Below are positions 19,875-30,075 of a stretch of DNA of 64,000 nt, in pieces. The position numbers and the translations under genes are program-made. The notes beneath the pieces were generated by a model that saw only the letters and a program-made list of their open reading frames with translations, made no database searches and was not told where the DNA came from. This DNA comes from Symbiodinium kawagutii. Taxonomy: Eukaryota; Sar; Dinophyceae; Suessiales; Symbiodiniaceae. The stretch is taken from the NCBI GenBank assembly GCA_009767595.1, contig VSDK01007123.1, positions 128,748-192,747 on the forward strand. The letters are read 5' to 3'. Within the stretch, counting starts at the first letter, position 1. Each line of letters begins with the position of its first letter.

Positions 19875-21400
19875 TCTGAAGTTGGACCCCCTGGGTCACG
19901 GTGGGAATCAATAGGTCAACCAGGTTGGTGATTTTTTTAACTGGTTGGTCAATAGTTTCAAACAATCAAACTAAGCAATAAGTTCAATAGGTAAACAGTT
20001 AATACACTGGAATCTTAATGGGAAACATGAATAGGAATCTCAATAGGCAGGAAGTAATCTCGATCGGCAAACTAACCTGGAATTGATGGATTTTCCGCTG
20101 GTGAGTTTGCCAGAGAGTAATCAAGTAGTTGTTAATAAGTATTTTGCTAATGCGCAGCAGCATAATTATAGTTGCAAGTTTTAGTACTAGCTACTATCAT
20201 GAAAACAGCCATTGTTAACCATCAGTTGCAACTATGGTTATGAATTTGTATGGTTAATGTTCATACCAGTTCTTCATTGGTGGTGTAGGAAGCTTATTAA
20301 TCGGTCATTATTACCAATGGCAAAAATACCACAGGTTAGCTACACAGAAAAATACATAATAGACTATGGTTGCACATACTTATGGTTGATGATACCATTT
20401 TGAGTAGTGTACAGTTTCGATATTATATTTTGGTACATTGTTGAACCAGCGATAGCAACCTACCAGGTTACAATGGTAGTATGAAAGTACCAAACTGGTG
20501 GTACCTGTCTCTTATGGTACTTTTGTGGCAGTTGTTGGGAGTGTCACAAGCCAACTGTACATTTGATGAGGTGCTTATGAAATCAAACATATCATATCTG
20601 TATATGCAACCAACTATCTCTCTGTTGGCCAGGCAACTGCCTCTAACCAATTCCCTTGTCTGCAACTACCAACTTAAAATGGGAGACAACATACAAACAA
20701 CGCAGTAAATTGCCAAAATATAGCTGAAAGCTGGCAAACACATCTTGATGGTCAAACAATTCACTTGTTAATGACGCAGTGGCTTAATTAGTGAAGCTTT
20801 ATGTACGATGGTTAGCCATTCACCATTCATGCCATCAGTAGCTAGAACCTATTAGCCATCAAGCATTTTTGTCCATCAGTAACATCAAGCGTCAACCACT
20901 CACTACAAACAACATTCTTCAATATTATTCACTACCAAGCATCATCAATCGCTATGCCTCTATGACTATGACTATGACTCTGACTCTGACTATGACCTGG
21001 ACATCTCAGAAGCAAAAACAAGCGGTCGCACGCCAGTCGGAAGGTACATCACAGCTTTGTGCTCCTCAGTTTGGTACTTTGAAGGGGTAGACCCCAGTCC
21101 GAATGTATGATTGGTGAACAGAACTCTTGGGTCACGAAATAGAAATGATTTGTGGTGGACATCATATTTGGCCTGCTAGATAGGTGGGTCAACAATCATT
21201 TAAAGTGGCGAAACAACTGGTTTAAAAAGAGCAGCTTCATTTTGCAAAAGTCGCCATGACCCATCCAACCGCAGCTGCCTATCGAAGCGCAGAAAGAGCG
21301 CCACCTGACATGACATCGCTTCATACAGAGCTAGTCTTGGTTGGGATGTGCACCGGTCAACCCGAGACCTCGTATGGGGAAGTATGGGGTTGAATCTTGA
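19875..21400. other. AT-rich region without a confident gene
   Basis: It holds loose ATGACT repeats (20960-20990). A 45-codon plus ORF (from 21263) overlaps a minus-strand open frame at 21330-21215 (QVALFLRFDRQLRLDGSWR). Strand could not be decided. Confidence 0.4.
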
Positions 21401-21446
21401 AAAAACAAAATGTTGAACCAACTAAACACAATCCTCGCCCTGTTGG

Positions 21447-21665
21447 ATGATTCCGGCAACAGAGGAAACTGCAAGGATACTGATGGTCACGGCAGTTGTG
21501 CTCATGTTCGGCTTACACTTGCAAAACAATCAGGCCCAGAGATGGCAACGCAACGTTCTCTCTGGCCCGTGCCACCTTGTGCTCAAAAAAGTCCGTGAGG
21601 CTCTGGAAAATATTGCGCTTGAGGTACCTGAGCCAAGCCACTTACTGAGTGATGAGAGTGCTTGA
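21447..21665 (+). CDS. Small plus-strand ORF with one membrane segment
   Basis: Seventy-two codons run from ATG to TGA. There is a hydrophobic stretch (ILMVTAVVLMFGLHL) near residues 11-25, then a basic amphipathic tail (VLKKVREALENIALEV). It may be a complete small protein or a terminal exon beginning after GGCAACAG. Function is unknown. Confidence 0.6.
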   Translation: MIPATEETARILMVTAVVLMFGLHLQNNQAQRWQRNVLSGPCHLVLKKVREALENIALEVPEPSHLLSDESA

Positions 21666-21725
21666 ACTGGTGCACAGGGGCACATCATGGCAACTGGTTG
21701 GACTTCCCGGGTCATTCTAATGATT

Positions 21726-21813
21726 TACCCTCTGGTGAACTAACATGGCAATGGAAAATCCGCGATAAATGGATGATTTCCTAGGGTTTTCCTAACAAAA
21801 TGGTAGACTTACC
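21726..21813. mobile_element. Family D element, truncated
   Basis: It begins TACCCTCTGGTGAACTAACA followed by the family's TGGCAATGGAAAATCC. The right end is lost or diverged. Confidence 0.6.
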
Positions 21814-21855
21814 TCATCATGACAATCTGTGCTACCTGGCCCTGGGTCACTCCAG

Positions 21856-21994
21856 GGCCCCCGATTTGGATGGTGGAAAACCCGTCCCTACATGCGTGGA
21901 GGGCACTCAGTTGAGCGGGTCTATGAGAGCGCAAGAGTCCCATTGGCCTCCAACCCTTTGGTGCAGAAGCACACTTCAAATACGAACAATGCAA
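21856..21994 (+). CDS. Plus-strand exon, unrecognised
   Basis: The acceptor CACTCCAG leads to a phase 0 exon reading GPRFGWWKTRPYMRGGHSVE, then RVYESARVPLASNPLVQK. It ends in phase 1 before GTAACA. It starts about 45 bases after a family D element and about 190 bases after the stop of the preceding small ORF. Confidence 0.65.
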
Positions 21995-22224
21995 GTAACA
22001 ACACTCTGGCATCTTGGCAGATCCTTCATATGCAGCAATCGATCAGGTCTATCTTGAAGAAAACATATTTATATACATATATAAACATGTATATTTACAA
22101 ATATATATATATACACACACACATATATCTTAGATAAATGAACATACATAATTGCCTCCCATCACATATGTAATTTTCTTTTTGCTCCTCTTAGTTTTGT
22201 TTGACATTGAACACCAAATTTGAG

Positions 22225-22429
22225 GGTCAGTGATCGTGTCCTGTTGAGTGAACAGCTATCATGCGCCCTCAGCGACCTTTCCCATACACCTCCCTGGGAC
22301 GCGCACCAATACATCATCGTATCGTCAAACATGTGGCTTGCAGTGCTTCCCTGCAGTGTTTTCAAAGGCAAGCCACGTCGAGCAGGAAAACAAACACGGT
22401 ATGATGCAGGCATCGTAGCTTCAAAGTAG
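22225..22429 (+). CDS. Terminal exon of a plus-strand gene
   Basis: After ATTTGAG, in phase 2, it encodes 67 residues including LLSEQLSCALSDLSHTPPWD and a basic end (FKGKPRRAGKQTRYD), then TAG. Its stop overlaps the stop of the minus-strand ORF at 22421 by nine bases, a tail-to-tail pair. Confidence 0.55.
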
Positions 22430-22651
22430 GCACATCTTTCTTGCTATCTTTGTGAGTTCATATTTTGTCTGTCTTGCCACGGGCAATACTTCGAAAACAA
22501 CAGGTGAAATACAGCTGAAAGCATCATCACTACTGCCAGTTGAGAATCTGTCTGCCAAAGAGCAAATTTGAAAAGTGTCCAGTGTCCACTTGTCATTGAG
22601 GTCCATGATTCTACTTGTGAATTCCACTTCGTGGATGATCAAAGCCAACAA
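22421..22651 (-). CDS. Minus-strand ORF or terminal exon, unrecognised
   Basis: Seventy-six codons contain EVEFTSRIMDLNDKWTLDTF and a Ser/Asp-rich segment (STGSSDDAFSC). The sequence is protein-like throughout and no family was recognised. The frame opens with a non-ATG codon, so an upstream exon is likely. Confidence 0.5.
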   Translation of the reverse strand: MLALIIHEVEFTSRIMDLNDKWTLDTFQICSLADRFSTGSSDDAFSCISPVVFEVLPVARQTKYELTKIARKMCLL

Positions 22652-22721
22652 AAACTGCCGACATCCTGATCAAATCCTGACCACATCCCGACCACCCTCC
22701 ATGGTGGTCCACCACCCTTAG

Positions 22722-22891
22722 AGCAAGACAGCCTGCATGTCTTCAAAGGACTTGATGGTTTTGTTGGACAAAAGGCTTGGCTCCAAGACAGCGCTGCTCT
22801 CATGGAAACTGAGCCAGGCAGCGCGGCGCAAGTGGGGAGTGGAACTCTTCACAAGTTGGGAGCAATTGGGTGGGACGATGAATGTTTTCAG
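22722..22891 (+). CDS. Plus-strand exon, unrecognised
   Basis: After ACCCTTAG the frame reads [20 protein letters not shown], then [20 protein letters not shown] and [10 protein letters not shown]. It ends in phase 2 before GTGTGC. The ATG at 22737 could be a start. It resembles a basic helical region, and no domain was named. Confidence 0.55.
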
Positions 22892-22897
22892 GTGTGC

Positions 22898-22899
22898 AA

Positions 22900-22946
<47 letters not shown>

Positions 22947-23066
22947 TATATAGATAGATCGATAGATGGATAGATAGATAGATAGATAGATAGATATATA
23001 TAGATAGATCGATAGATGGATAGATAGATAGATAGATAGATAGATAAATGGATGGATCTATAGATA
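22898..23066. repeat. GATA microsatellite with an internal duplicated block
   Basis: GATAGATA runs are interrupted twice by the same TATATATAGATAGATCGATA-type spacer, so a block of about 56 bases is tandemly duplicated. Confidence 0.9.
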
Positions 23067-23611
23067 GGTAAAACAAAATTAACGTATATTCATAATAAGA
23101 TGTTATATGACGTCTAAACATTCAAAACTACTTAGATGAGTAGGGACACAAAGCCATACACACATAAATGATCACATAATAAATCCAGTGTAGCAGCTAC
23201 CCAGATCCTCCAAAGTATATTGAAGGTGTCATATCTATCGTCAATAGCAGCCGTTTCATGGCGCCTGGCACCAACAGAGTATAAACGGTCAGATGTTCTG
23301 CTGCTATTTGGTTGATCATGTGGTACGCCGCTATAACCATCCCCTCTATGGTTCAGAATCAAAAGAATCCACTACCATTGATGATAGTTGGTGAAACACA
23401 CGTATTATGATTTGGAAATATCATAAAGCTTCGTTGATAAAATACCGTTAAAATCATTTAAAGTCTTGATCCAACTGATATTCTTTAATATGATGAGTTG
23501 AAAATATTGTGGGTAAGGATGAAGATTACCATTCAAAATTATCAATAATCATCAACCATCCGCTTCCATCCTCAATGGGTATATAATCATTCATCTGGAC
23601 CCTAGTTGCAG

Positions 23612-23733
23612 CCCCAAATGCACACTATGGAGCGCCACGCCTGCCCAACTCAGCTTGGATGCTGGTGACTGCAGAGAGGGTTGGTGGAGTGGCCTGGGAT
23701 CGAGCTGACCTTTGGGATCATACCATTGAGAAA
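23612..23733 (+). CDS. Plus-strand exon, unrecognised
   Basis: The acceptor GTTGCAG begins a phase 1 exon reading APNAHYGAPRLPNSAWMLVT, then AERVGGVAWDRADLWDHTIE. It ends in phase 0 after AAA before GTGGCG. This is one of the clearest coding exons in the middle of the window, yet it has no recognisable domain. Confidence 0.65.
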
Positions 23734-24159
23734 GTGGCGACTGCAACCATGGCTCATGATGGTTAACAACTGGCTCATAATGGATGGTTAACAACTGGTT
23801 GCTGATAATGAACAGGTAGCGATCATACTTGACAAGTGGCTTGTGAAGGTTCATAATGGAGATTGGGGGGTCAATGCTTATTGCACAGGGTGAATGATGG
23901 TTAGTCGCGGTTGACAATGAAGATGTTGGTGATGATTGGCAATCAATGGTTCACAACAAGTAAACAACAAGTGAGCACTAACATCCAATCACAGTGCACT
24001 AGAAATAAACAGAGGTGTACCTGGGGTCACTTGAGCTCCTTAACGTGCACCTCATTTAATGAGGATGAGGATGATCATCATCTCCTGCTGAATGGCCTTC
24101 CTTCCACCGAAGATTGACTCCTGTGAGGGAATCGCCTAAGTAGGGGAAGTAGAGCCACC

Positions 24160-24360
24160 ATGGACCACAGAAAGTCTCTTGGAAAATGGCTACAGGTCAG
24201 TTGACCCCGATGGGATGGGGCGACCAGTTGATCAGGTTGATCAGACCTTCTCTGGGAGCTATGACAATGACAACAGCTTCGCGCCGGTGGTGTTTGTCCA
24301 ATGGAATCGATCCCTGGAATGCCACCACCAAACCTCCAAGCAATTAAACAAAAAACAAGC
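24160..24360 (+). CDS. Plus-strand coding patch with Kozak-like ATG
   Basis: GCCACCATGG at 24157-24166 opens MDHRKSLGKWLQ before the donor GTCAGT (24196). The bases beyond are also open in another plus frame (VDQTFSGSYDNDNSFAPVVF) and, over 24479-24078, on the minus strand. A gene is likely here but its structure is unresolved. Confidence 0.4.
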
Positions 24361-24782
24361 ATTGGGGATGTCCAACCACCGGAGGAGTAATCATCATTGA
24401 TTCCGAGTCGGGCGGCTAGTCTGTGGTTGAACGATCCCACACCAGCGAAAATCTGAAACAACCAACAAGTTGGTTTCAAATGATATCGCTATCACGACAA
24501 TTGGAATCCCTAGTGCATGTTGTCCATCTGCGTCATATATGATGTTTTATAGATATCTAGCAACGAATCTTCATGAAATTTCCAGCATTTACTCTACCCA
24601 CAATGTTACTCAGAACTTCACTGTTACTCAGCAGGTTAGCAATCTTCGGGAATGCATTTCTCAATATAGCCAAGTGTTGGTCAATTCTCATGATGTTCAT
24701 TGCGTTAATTAAGCACTATGGTTGTTGGCCATATCATATCAAATGCTGTTCGAAAACAATTCCAAACTGATGGTTTATTCTA

Positions 24783-25166
24783 GTGAACAAGTATCCTCTT
24801 CATATGACTCATACTGAATTGTTGGTTGCGGTGAATAAGGATCCTATTCACATACCAAAACAGGACTTACTTCGAGTCATCATCAAGAATATCGCACCAG
24901 TTATGGATCATTTTGCTAATCCAAATGATGGCGTAAAAAAGAAGGAACCCCCGAATCATCCAAGTCATTCACCATTTGTAGCCGTCAAAAACATTCATAA
25001 AGGAACCATTTATTTCCGGGGGATCCCCAGCTATTTAGAAACCCCTATATATCCCTGGGATCGGGACCAAGGCTCACACGCTGTTGCTGGACACGCTGGA
25101 CTCAGAAAGGCCCAACATGTCAGTGATGACCACCTGACCATGGGAAATGCGATGGCCACCACTTGA
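24783..25166 (+). CDS. 127-codon AT-rich ORF of unknown origin
   Basis: The ORF is continuous and starts at GTG. It includes LLVAVNKDPIHIPKQDLLRV, the basic GVKKKEPPNHPSHSPF, and KNIHKGTIYFRG. It is much more AT-rich at codon third positions than the spliced exons around it, and the preceding 300 bases are also repeat-free. It could be a remnant of a foreign or mobile sequence, or a chance ORF. Confidence 0.35.
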   Translation: MNKYPLHMTHTELLVAVNKDPIHIPKQDLLRVIIKNIAPVMDHFANPNDGVKKKEPPNHPSHSPFVAVKNIHKGTIYFRGIPSYLETPIYPWDRDQGSHAVAGHAGLRKAQHVSDDHLTMGNAMATT

Positions 25167-25169
25167 ACA

Positions 25170-26340
25170 TATATGGCATATATCATTCACTACGGTTACT
25201 AATGGCATCTATGGGTATGTAAATGTTGTTGTGTATCTATCAAGCACAACGGGAATTAAAGGTGTACATATACATATAAGTTATCATATAAGCCATAAAT
25301 GTATTTGTTGAAATACAGGTAACACATATTTTCTTAGGTTTAGGACGAGAAGTAGAAAGGAATGTTCATAAGCAAACCCAAAAGAAGTGCATCATTTGAA
25401 AAAAAGTCATCAGCACTACCCGACCTGTGTAGTTTGCTTGCCCTCCAAGAATGTTAACTATAGGATGACTTGTTGGGATGTCTACCAGCGTCATTGTGTC
25501 CTCACCCACTGCCCGATGACAACTTGGGTGCACGACCGGCTTGGACTGCACCAAGAATTGGATTGTGGGCAACTGAGCAATATCACCGTGTTTGGCTTGT
25601 GGCTAATAATAGAAGATAATAACCAGCAAGACTCAGGATATACTAGCTATATGGGCAACTGAACAATATTCTCATACGGAGAGCTGGGTCACAACCAACC
25701 CCACAATGAATGAACATTCTAACAGCTTGACAATTTTGGTCATTTATAGGGTCAATTTTAACCAGCCCAAACAGGGGTAGGTGAACGTCCCAACAAAGAC
25801 TACATCGCTTGGTCATTGATTGGACGTTCACTAGGGGAGGTATTGACCGACAGATATTTCCTCAAGGTCTCTTGGCCTCACCACTTGCGGTCGATCGAAA
25901 AATGATGAGAATAATATACATATATATATATATACTCAACACTGATGGCAGTGCGGAAGAAACTGCTTGGCTGCATGGCAAGCAAGTCAGGTGTGTGGTG
26001 GAACACAACTTTTGGATACTTTCGGAACGTACACATGAAAATTACATGCACGCATAGAGACAGGGATAGAGATTAATGATTAATGGAGACGACATGTGAT
26101 AGAACAACTAGTTCATCAAACATGTTCAACAAACGTCAAGGGACACAAAGATTCAAGAATGATTAATTGGCAATCTATCAACCAATCAAACTAACAGCGA
26201 ACCAACCCCAGTAAAGTCTTACTAATTATTCAGGCTGATCGGACCACTTGCGTGCATCATGGAGTGATCCATTGACTGACCCTTCGGAAAGCTGACCATA
26301 AGTGGACCACGAGTGGTGATCATATGTTTTGCAGGTACAC
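25170..26340. other. No confident gene
   Basis: Open frames on both strands at 25366-25831 have some protein character (plus CPMTTWVHDRLGLHQELDCG; minus LGGQANYTGRVVLMTF), but strand and borders are unclear. A short TA repeat lies at about 25915-25935. Confidence 0.4.
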
Positions 26341-26342
26341 GT

Positions 26343-26448
26343 GGTGGTTTCTCAAAATAGGGAACCCACAAAAATGGTTAGGTTTATTACTATAAATGAC
26401 TATTAATGGATGATTTATGGGTACCCCTATTTTGAGAAACGCCCACAT
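26343..26448. mobile_element. Family A inverted-repeat element, near full length
   Basis: It runs from GGTGGTTTCTCAAAATAGGG to CCCTATTTTGAGAAACGCCC, with core GGTTTATTACTATAAATGAC. Flanks ACACGTGG and CACATGTGT extend the palindrome. Confidence 0.85.
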
Positions 26449-26462
26449 GTGTACATGACCAA

Positions 26463-26595
26463 ATGCAGCGCGTGGCCAGGGCAGTCCTTGTGCAAGCTCG
26501 TCTCACGGGAGTTCTCAAAGAATTGAATTCTGCTGCTCATTTTCACCTCGGCACAAGAAGCAGCTCATGTCTCACCAAAGACCTGCGAAAGTGCC
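26463..26595 (+). CDS. Plus-strand exon candidate
   Basis: Just after a family A element the frame reads MQRVARAVLVQARLTGVLKE, then LNSAAHFHLGTRSSSCLTK. It stays open to 26693 but becomes low-complexity. Exact borders are unknown. Confidence 0.45.
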
Positions 26596-26811
26596 ACATC
26601 TTGTCTCTATCTGTATATCTATCTGCCTTCCTTTCACAGCCAATCCGTTTAATAGCCTTTCCGTCGAAGAGCAAGCATGCTCACAGCACATGAGCATGTA
26701 CATGCACATGTAAATCAACAAAGATATCAACAGATAGCTGCTGTTTGAATATATACATATATGGAAACATTCAACGAAAAAAGTGGCAATTATATACATG
26801 TATGTATGTCA

Positions 26812-26950
26812 TGTGATGTGATGTGATGTGATGTGATGTGATGTGATGTGATGTGATGTGATGTGATGTGATGTGATGTAGTGTAGTGTAATGTAATGTA
26901 GTGGAGTGGAGTGTAGTGTCGTGTTGTGTAGTGCAGTGCATTGTACTGTA
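26812..26950. repeat. TGATG pentanucleotide array decaying to TGTAG/TGTAA variants
   Basis: About thirteen near-perfect TGATG units are followed by degenerate GTAGT and GTAAT units. Confidence 0.9.
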
Positions 26951-27024
26951 TGTATGCAAAGAGCAGTATGTGTATGTTTATATTTAAATGTAGAAATAAT
27001 TGTAGGTATGTGGTTAAAGATAGA

Positions 27025-27120
27025 GAGCGGGGCTCCATGGGGGTGTGATTTTGCAATAAAAATGCTCATAAAACACTGTAAATACCGGTGTTTTCTGCAT
27101 CCAAGGCCTCTGAAATCTAG
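27025..27120. mobile_element. Family E element, partial (GGGGTGTGATTTT)
   Basis: CATGGGGGTGTGATTTTGCA, AAACACTGTAAATACCGGTG and CTGCATCCAAGGCCTC are shared with the fuller copy at 28435. Confidence 0.6.
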
Positions 27121-27169
27121 GTGAAACGCAATTTTTCCATGTTGAATCTTGCATCCCAGCTTCAAAACC

Positions 27170-27514
27170 ATGGCAGGCACAAAAAATTCAAAAAAAACAA
27201 AACCAGAAATGCACGAAACCCTGACAGGCACAAAAGGTTCAAAAAAAACAAAAAAACAACAATCTATGCGCCCCCCCCCACCCCCCTTCCTCCATAGATA
27301 CTATTTTTTTTGTTTTTTTTGAACTTTTTGTGCCTGTCAGTGTTTCGTGCATTTCTGGTTTTGTTTTTGGGCATGTCAGCAAAGAAAAATCTCACCAAAC
27401 ACTGACAGGCACAAAAAAATCAAAAAAAACAAAGCCAGAAATGCACGAAACCCTGACAAGCACAAAAGGTTCAAAAAAAACAAAAAAACGAACTTTTTGT
27501 GCCTGTCAGTGTTT
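27170..27514. repeat. Alternating direct and inverted copies of a 70-90 bp poly-A-rich unit
   Basis: The unit TGACAGGCACAAAA-TTCAAAAAAAACAAA-CCAGAAATGCACGAAA occurs forward (27175-27260, 27390-27488) and inverted (27303-27370, 27488-27514). A C-run/poly-A segment sits between. The cruciform-like structure probably caused the adjacent assembly gap. Confidence 0.8.
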
Positions 27515-27981
27515 NNNNNNNNNNNNNNNNNNNNNNNNNNNNNNNNNNNNNNNNNNNNNNNNNNNNNNNNNNNNNNNNNNNNNNNNNNNNNNNNNNNNNN
27601 NNNNNNNNNNNNNNNNNNNNNNNNNNNNNNNNNNNNNNNNNNNNNNNNNNNNNNNNNNNNNNNNNNNNNNNNNNNNNNNNNNNNNNNNNNNNNNNNNNNN
27701 NNNNNNNNNNNNNNNNNNNNNNNNNNNNNNNNNNNNNNNNNNNNNNNNNNNNNNNNNNNNNNNNNNNNNNNNNNNNNNNNNNNNNNNNNNNNNNNNNNNN
27801 NNNNNNNNNNNNNNNNNNNNNNNNNNNNNNNNNNNNNNNNNNNNNNNNNNNNNNNNNNNNNNNNNNNNNNNNNNNNNNNNNNNNNNNNNNNNNNNNNNNN
27901 NNNNNNNNNNNNNNNNNNNNNNNNNNNNNNNNNNNNNNNNNNNNNNNNNNNNNNNNNNNNNNNNNNNNNNNNNNNNNNNNN
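27515..27981. other. Assembly gap (467 N)
   Basis: A run of N falls directly inside the palindromic repeat. The open frames reported through it are artefacts. Confidence 0.99.
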
Positions 27982-28075
27982 ATGAAGGGCATGAAGGGCA
28001 TGAAGGGCATGAAGGGCATGAAGGGCATGAAGGGCATGAAGGGCATGAAGGGCATGAAGGGCATGAAGGGCATGA
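27982..28075. repeat. 9-bp minisatellite ATGAAGGGC
   Basis: About ten perfect units adjoin the gap, so the true array is longer. It would read (MKG)n or (EGH)n on plus, but nothing supports translation. Confidence 0.9.
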
Positions 28076-28434
28076 AGGCGAAGAAGGCCATGAAATGAGA
28101 GGCCATAAATTTTGAACTCAAAAACTGCACCGACATGATGTAAGCAGCAGAAAATAACGCATGCTGCGTTGAATCTGCTGTTGCTTCAGACCACAGGGAG
28201 AACTAAATAGTAGGTGATACTTTCAATGGATTTTGTGTTTGAGCCTGGAGTGTTCATCAGTGGATGCCATAAATGATTGTAAGTAAGGATTTTTTTATCT
28301 GTTATATTTGGCAGGGAGGAGTGTCTATAATTTGGTAGGGTTTGGCTGATTGTAGTTAAGGTGAATGCTTGCTGATAAACCATGTGTTAGTATGAGAGTC
28401 CAAACTTTACTCTACAAGTAGATGTTGTTTATGA

Positions 28435-28563
28435 GCCACTGGGGGTGTGATTTTACTCGTTTTACTAGGGTTTCAGCTACTGTTTTGCAAGAAAATACTG
28501 TAAATACCAGTGTTTTACTACTATTTTTATCACAAAATCACACCCCCATCAGGCCCCGTTCTG
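28435..28563. mobile_element. Family E element (GGGGTGTGATTTT...AAAATCACACCCCC)
   Basis: Terminal inverted repeats GGGGGTGTGATTTTA and AAAATCACACCCCC enclose a nested palindrome around ACTGTAAATACCAGTG. Confidence 0.8.
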
Positions 28564-28779
28564 TAAAGATATGTATATTTAAATATGTATATATGTATAT
28601 ATATATATATATATACACCTGTGCAAGAAATAGATGTATCATGCATCATAATCATTTGCATATACATACACATGCTACATTCTGAGTGACAAACAAACAG
28701 GTATTCACCTACAAACAACATCGATATCAATCAACAAAGATAGGTAGGACCAAACAAATAGGTATATACATAGAAATAG

Positions 28780-28873
28780 ATTTCTCAAAATAGGACCCCA
28801 AATATGGTTGGTTCATTACATATAAATGGCTATTGAAGGATGACTTGGGGGCGCCCCTATTTTGAGAAACAAA
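28780..28873. mobile_element. Family A element
   Basis: It runs from TTTCTCAAAATAGGACCCC to GGCGCCCCTATTTTGAGAAA, with core GGTTGGTTCATTACATATAA. Confidence 0.85.
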
Positions 28874-28938
28874 CAAATATCCGTAGGACCAAACAAACAG
28901 GTATATCAGTATACACATAGAAATAACAACACACACAT

Positions 28939-29056
28939 ATGGCTGTGGGTCAAAACCCTGTACCCCTGGCTCCCCTATCATTAACCAATGTTTTCCCTAT
29001 AGTTTGTTGGTTGTTATCCCCCATTATTGGTTGGTTAATTTTGACCCATAGCCATA
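28939..29056. mobile_element. Family C element
   Basis: It runs from ATGGCTGTGGGTCAAAACCC to TTTTGACCCATAGCCATA, with internal TTTTCCCTATAGTTTGTTGG. Confidence 0.85.
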
Positions 29057-29087
29057 TAGGTACAAACAAATCTGCAAACATCTTAGC

Positions 29088-29150
29088 TCCACCTGCGTCG
29101 CCCTCGGGCGGGCCTCCATCACCGGCACATCCAGCTTTGGCGTCGCAGCC
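29088..29150 (-). CDS. Short exon candidate, strand undecided
   Basis: Minus reading after TGCTGCCAG gives CDAKAGCAGDGGPPEGDA before GTGGAG, phase 1 to 1. Plus reading gives APPASPSGGPPSPAHPALAS. A family A-like end (GGTGGTTTCTGAAGCC) follows at 29160. Confidence 0.4.
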
Positions 29151-29649
29151 TGGCAGCAGTGGTGGTTTCTGAAGCCAGGGACTGGGAACCTCAAAGCTAT
29201 GATGTGTTGTCGCTGATAACTAACAAATGATAATGATTAACAGTGGTGAACCATCAATAGGTTTGATTAACCTATAGTAGCTTATTCATAGTAGCTGTTG
29301 ACCTATAGTAGCTTATTGATAATGTTTAAGGATAGGTTTAACAGTAGTTAACCATCAATAAACCAACCATCGGTTAACCAAATGAGATTTAAAAAATAGC
29401 TGTTAACAGTGGTTAGCAATGGGGTTAGCAATATTCAATGATAGGGGATAATAATCAACAAACTTATGGTTAAACAACCACTAGTTGGTTTATTGGTGGT
29501 TAACAATGGCTTTTGCCTTTGCTGCGGTATGCTCATCAAGTCCAGAGCTATGATACAAGTCGGCTAAGCAAAGCGTACAAGCATCACAATGACCTTGAAC
29601 GAATGAAGACACAAGGACGACAAGAGTCATCACATCGCATCACATCATC

Positions 29650-30075
29650 CTAACCGCCTCCGAAAGCCGCACAGAGGCCCGACCGATGGACACACCATGG
29701 CCGTGAGAAGGATCTTACCGTGTTAGTAGTCCCTTTAGGATGAAAATATTCCCACATTTGGTCACAAACTTCACTACCATTGGTAAGGATAGGCCGTGCC
29801 GCAAATCCCCGAACCTGGTAACTATATCCGAACTTATGTAAACCACGTGTTTTGATGATCACAAAAGGTTGGTGGGTGTGCCGCATCCACCAGTCCACGG
29901 CTCGTTGCCATGTGACCACCTGTTGTTGCAACGTAAGAGGCGCAGTGTCAGCCTGAACTGACTGGTCGCGCAACATGTATGTCCGATTACCTTGAGCAAC
30001 CGGCGCCATTGTCTTAGTATGCAGGCAGAATGCGAAATACAGCTCATGTAAGCTGATGGGTTCACCATGCCCCCA
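29650..30075 (-). CDS. 142-codon minus-strand CDS, unrecognised
   Basis: It begins after the acceptor CATTACAG (phase 0); an ATG lies at 30009. The continuous frame includes SLHELYFAFCLHTKTM, NRTYMLRDQSVQADTAPLTL, WQRAVDWWMRHTH and RSFSRPW, then TAG. The Trp-rich WQRAVDWW segment and length suggest a folded domain. It could be retroelement-derived, but no diagnostic motif is visible. It is the longest coding stretch between 23 and 51 kb. Confidence 0.6.
   Translation of the reverse strand, partial: WGHGEPISLHELYFAFCLHTKTMAPVAQGNRTYMLRDQSVQADTAPLTLQQQVVTWQRAVDWWMRHTHQPFVIIKTRGLHKFGYSYQVRGFAARPILTNGSEVCDQMWEYFHPKGTTNTVRSFSRPWCVHRSGLCAAFGGG

Noticed and set aside
22888..23121. Ser/Ile/Tyr-rich minus ORF
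   Set aside because: It is translation of the GATA microsatellite.
26790..27231. Minus ORFs rich in Thr/Ser/His
   Set aside because: They come from the TGATG pentanucleotide array.
27330..28136. 200-260 codon open frames on both strands
   Set aside because: They run through the 467-N gap and a 9-bp minisatellite, so their length is an artefact.
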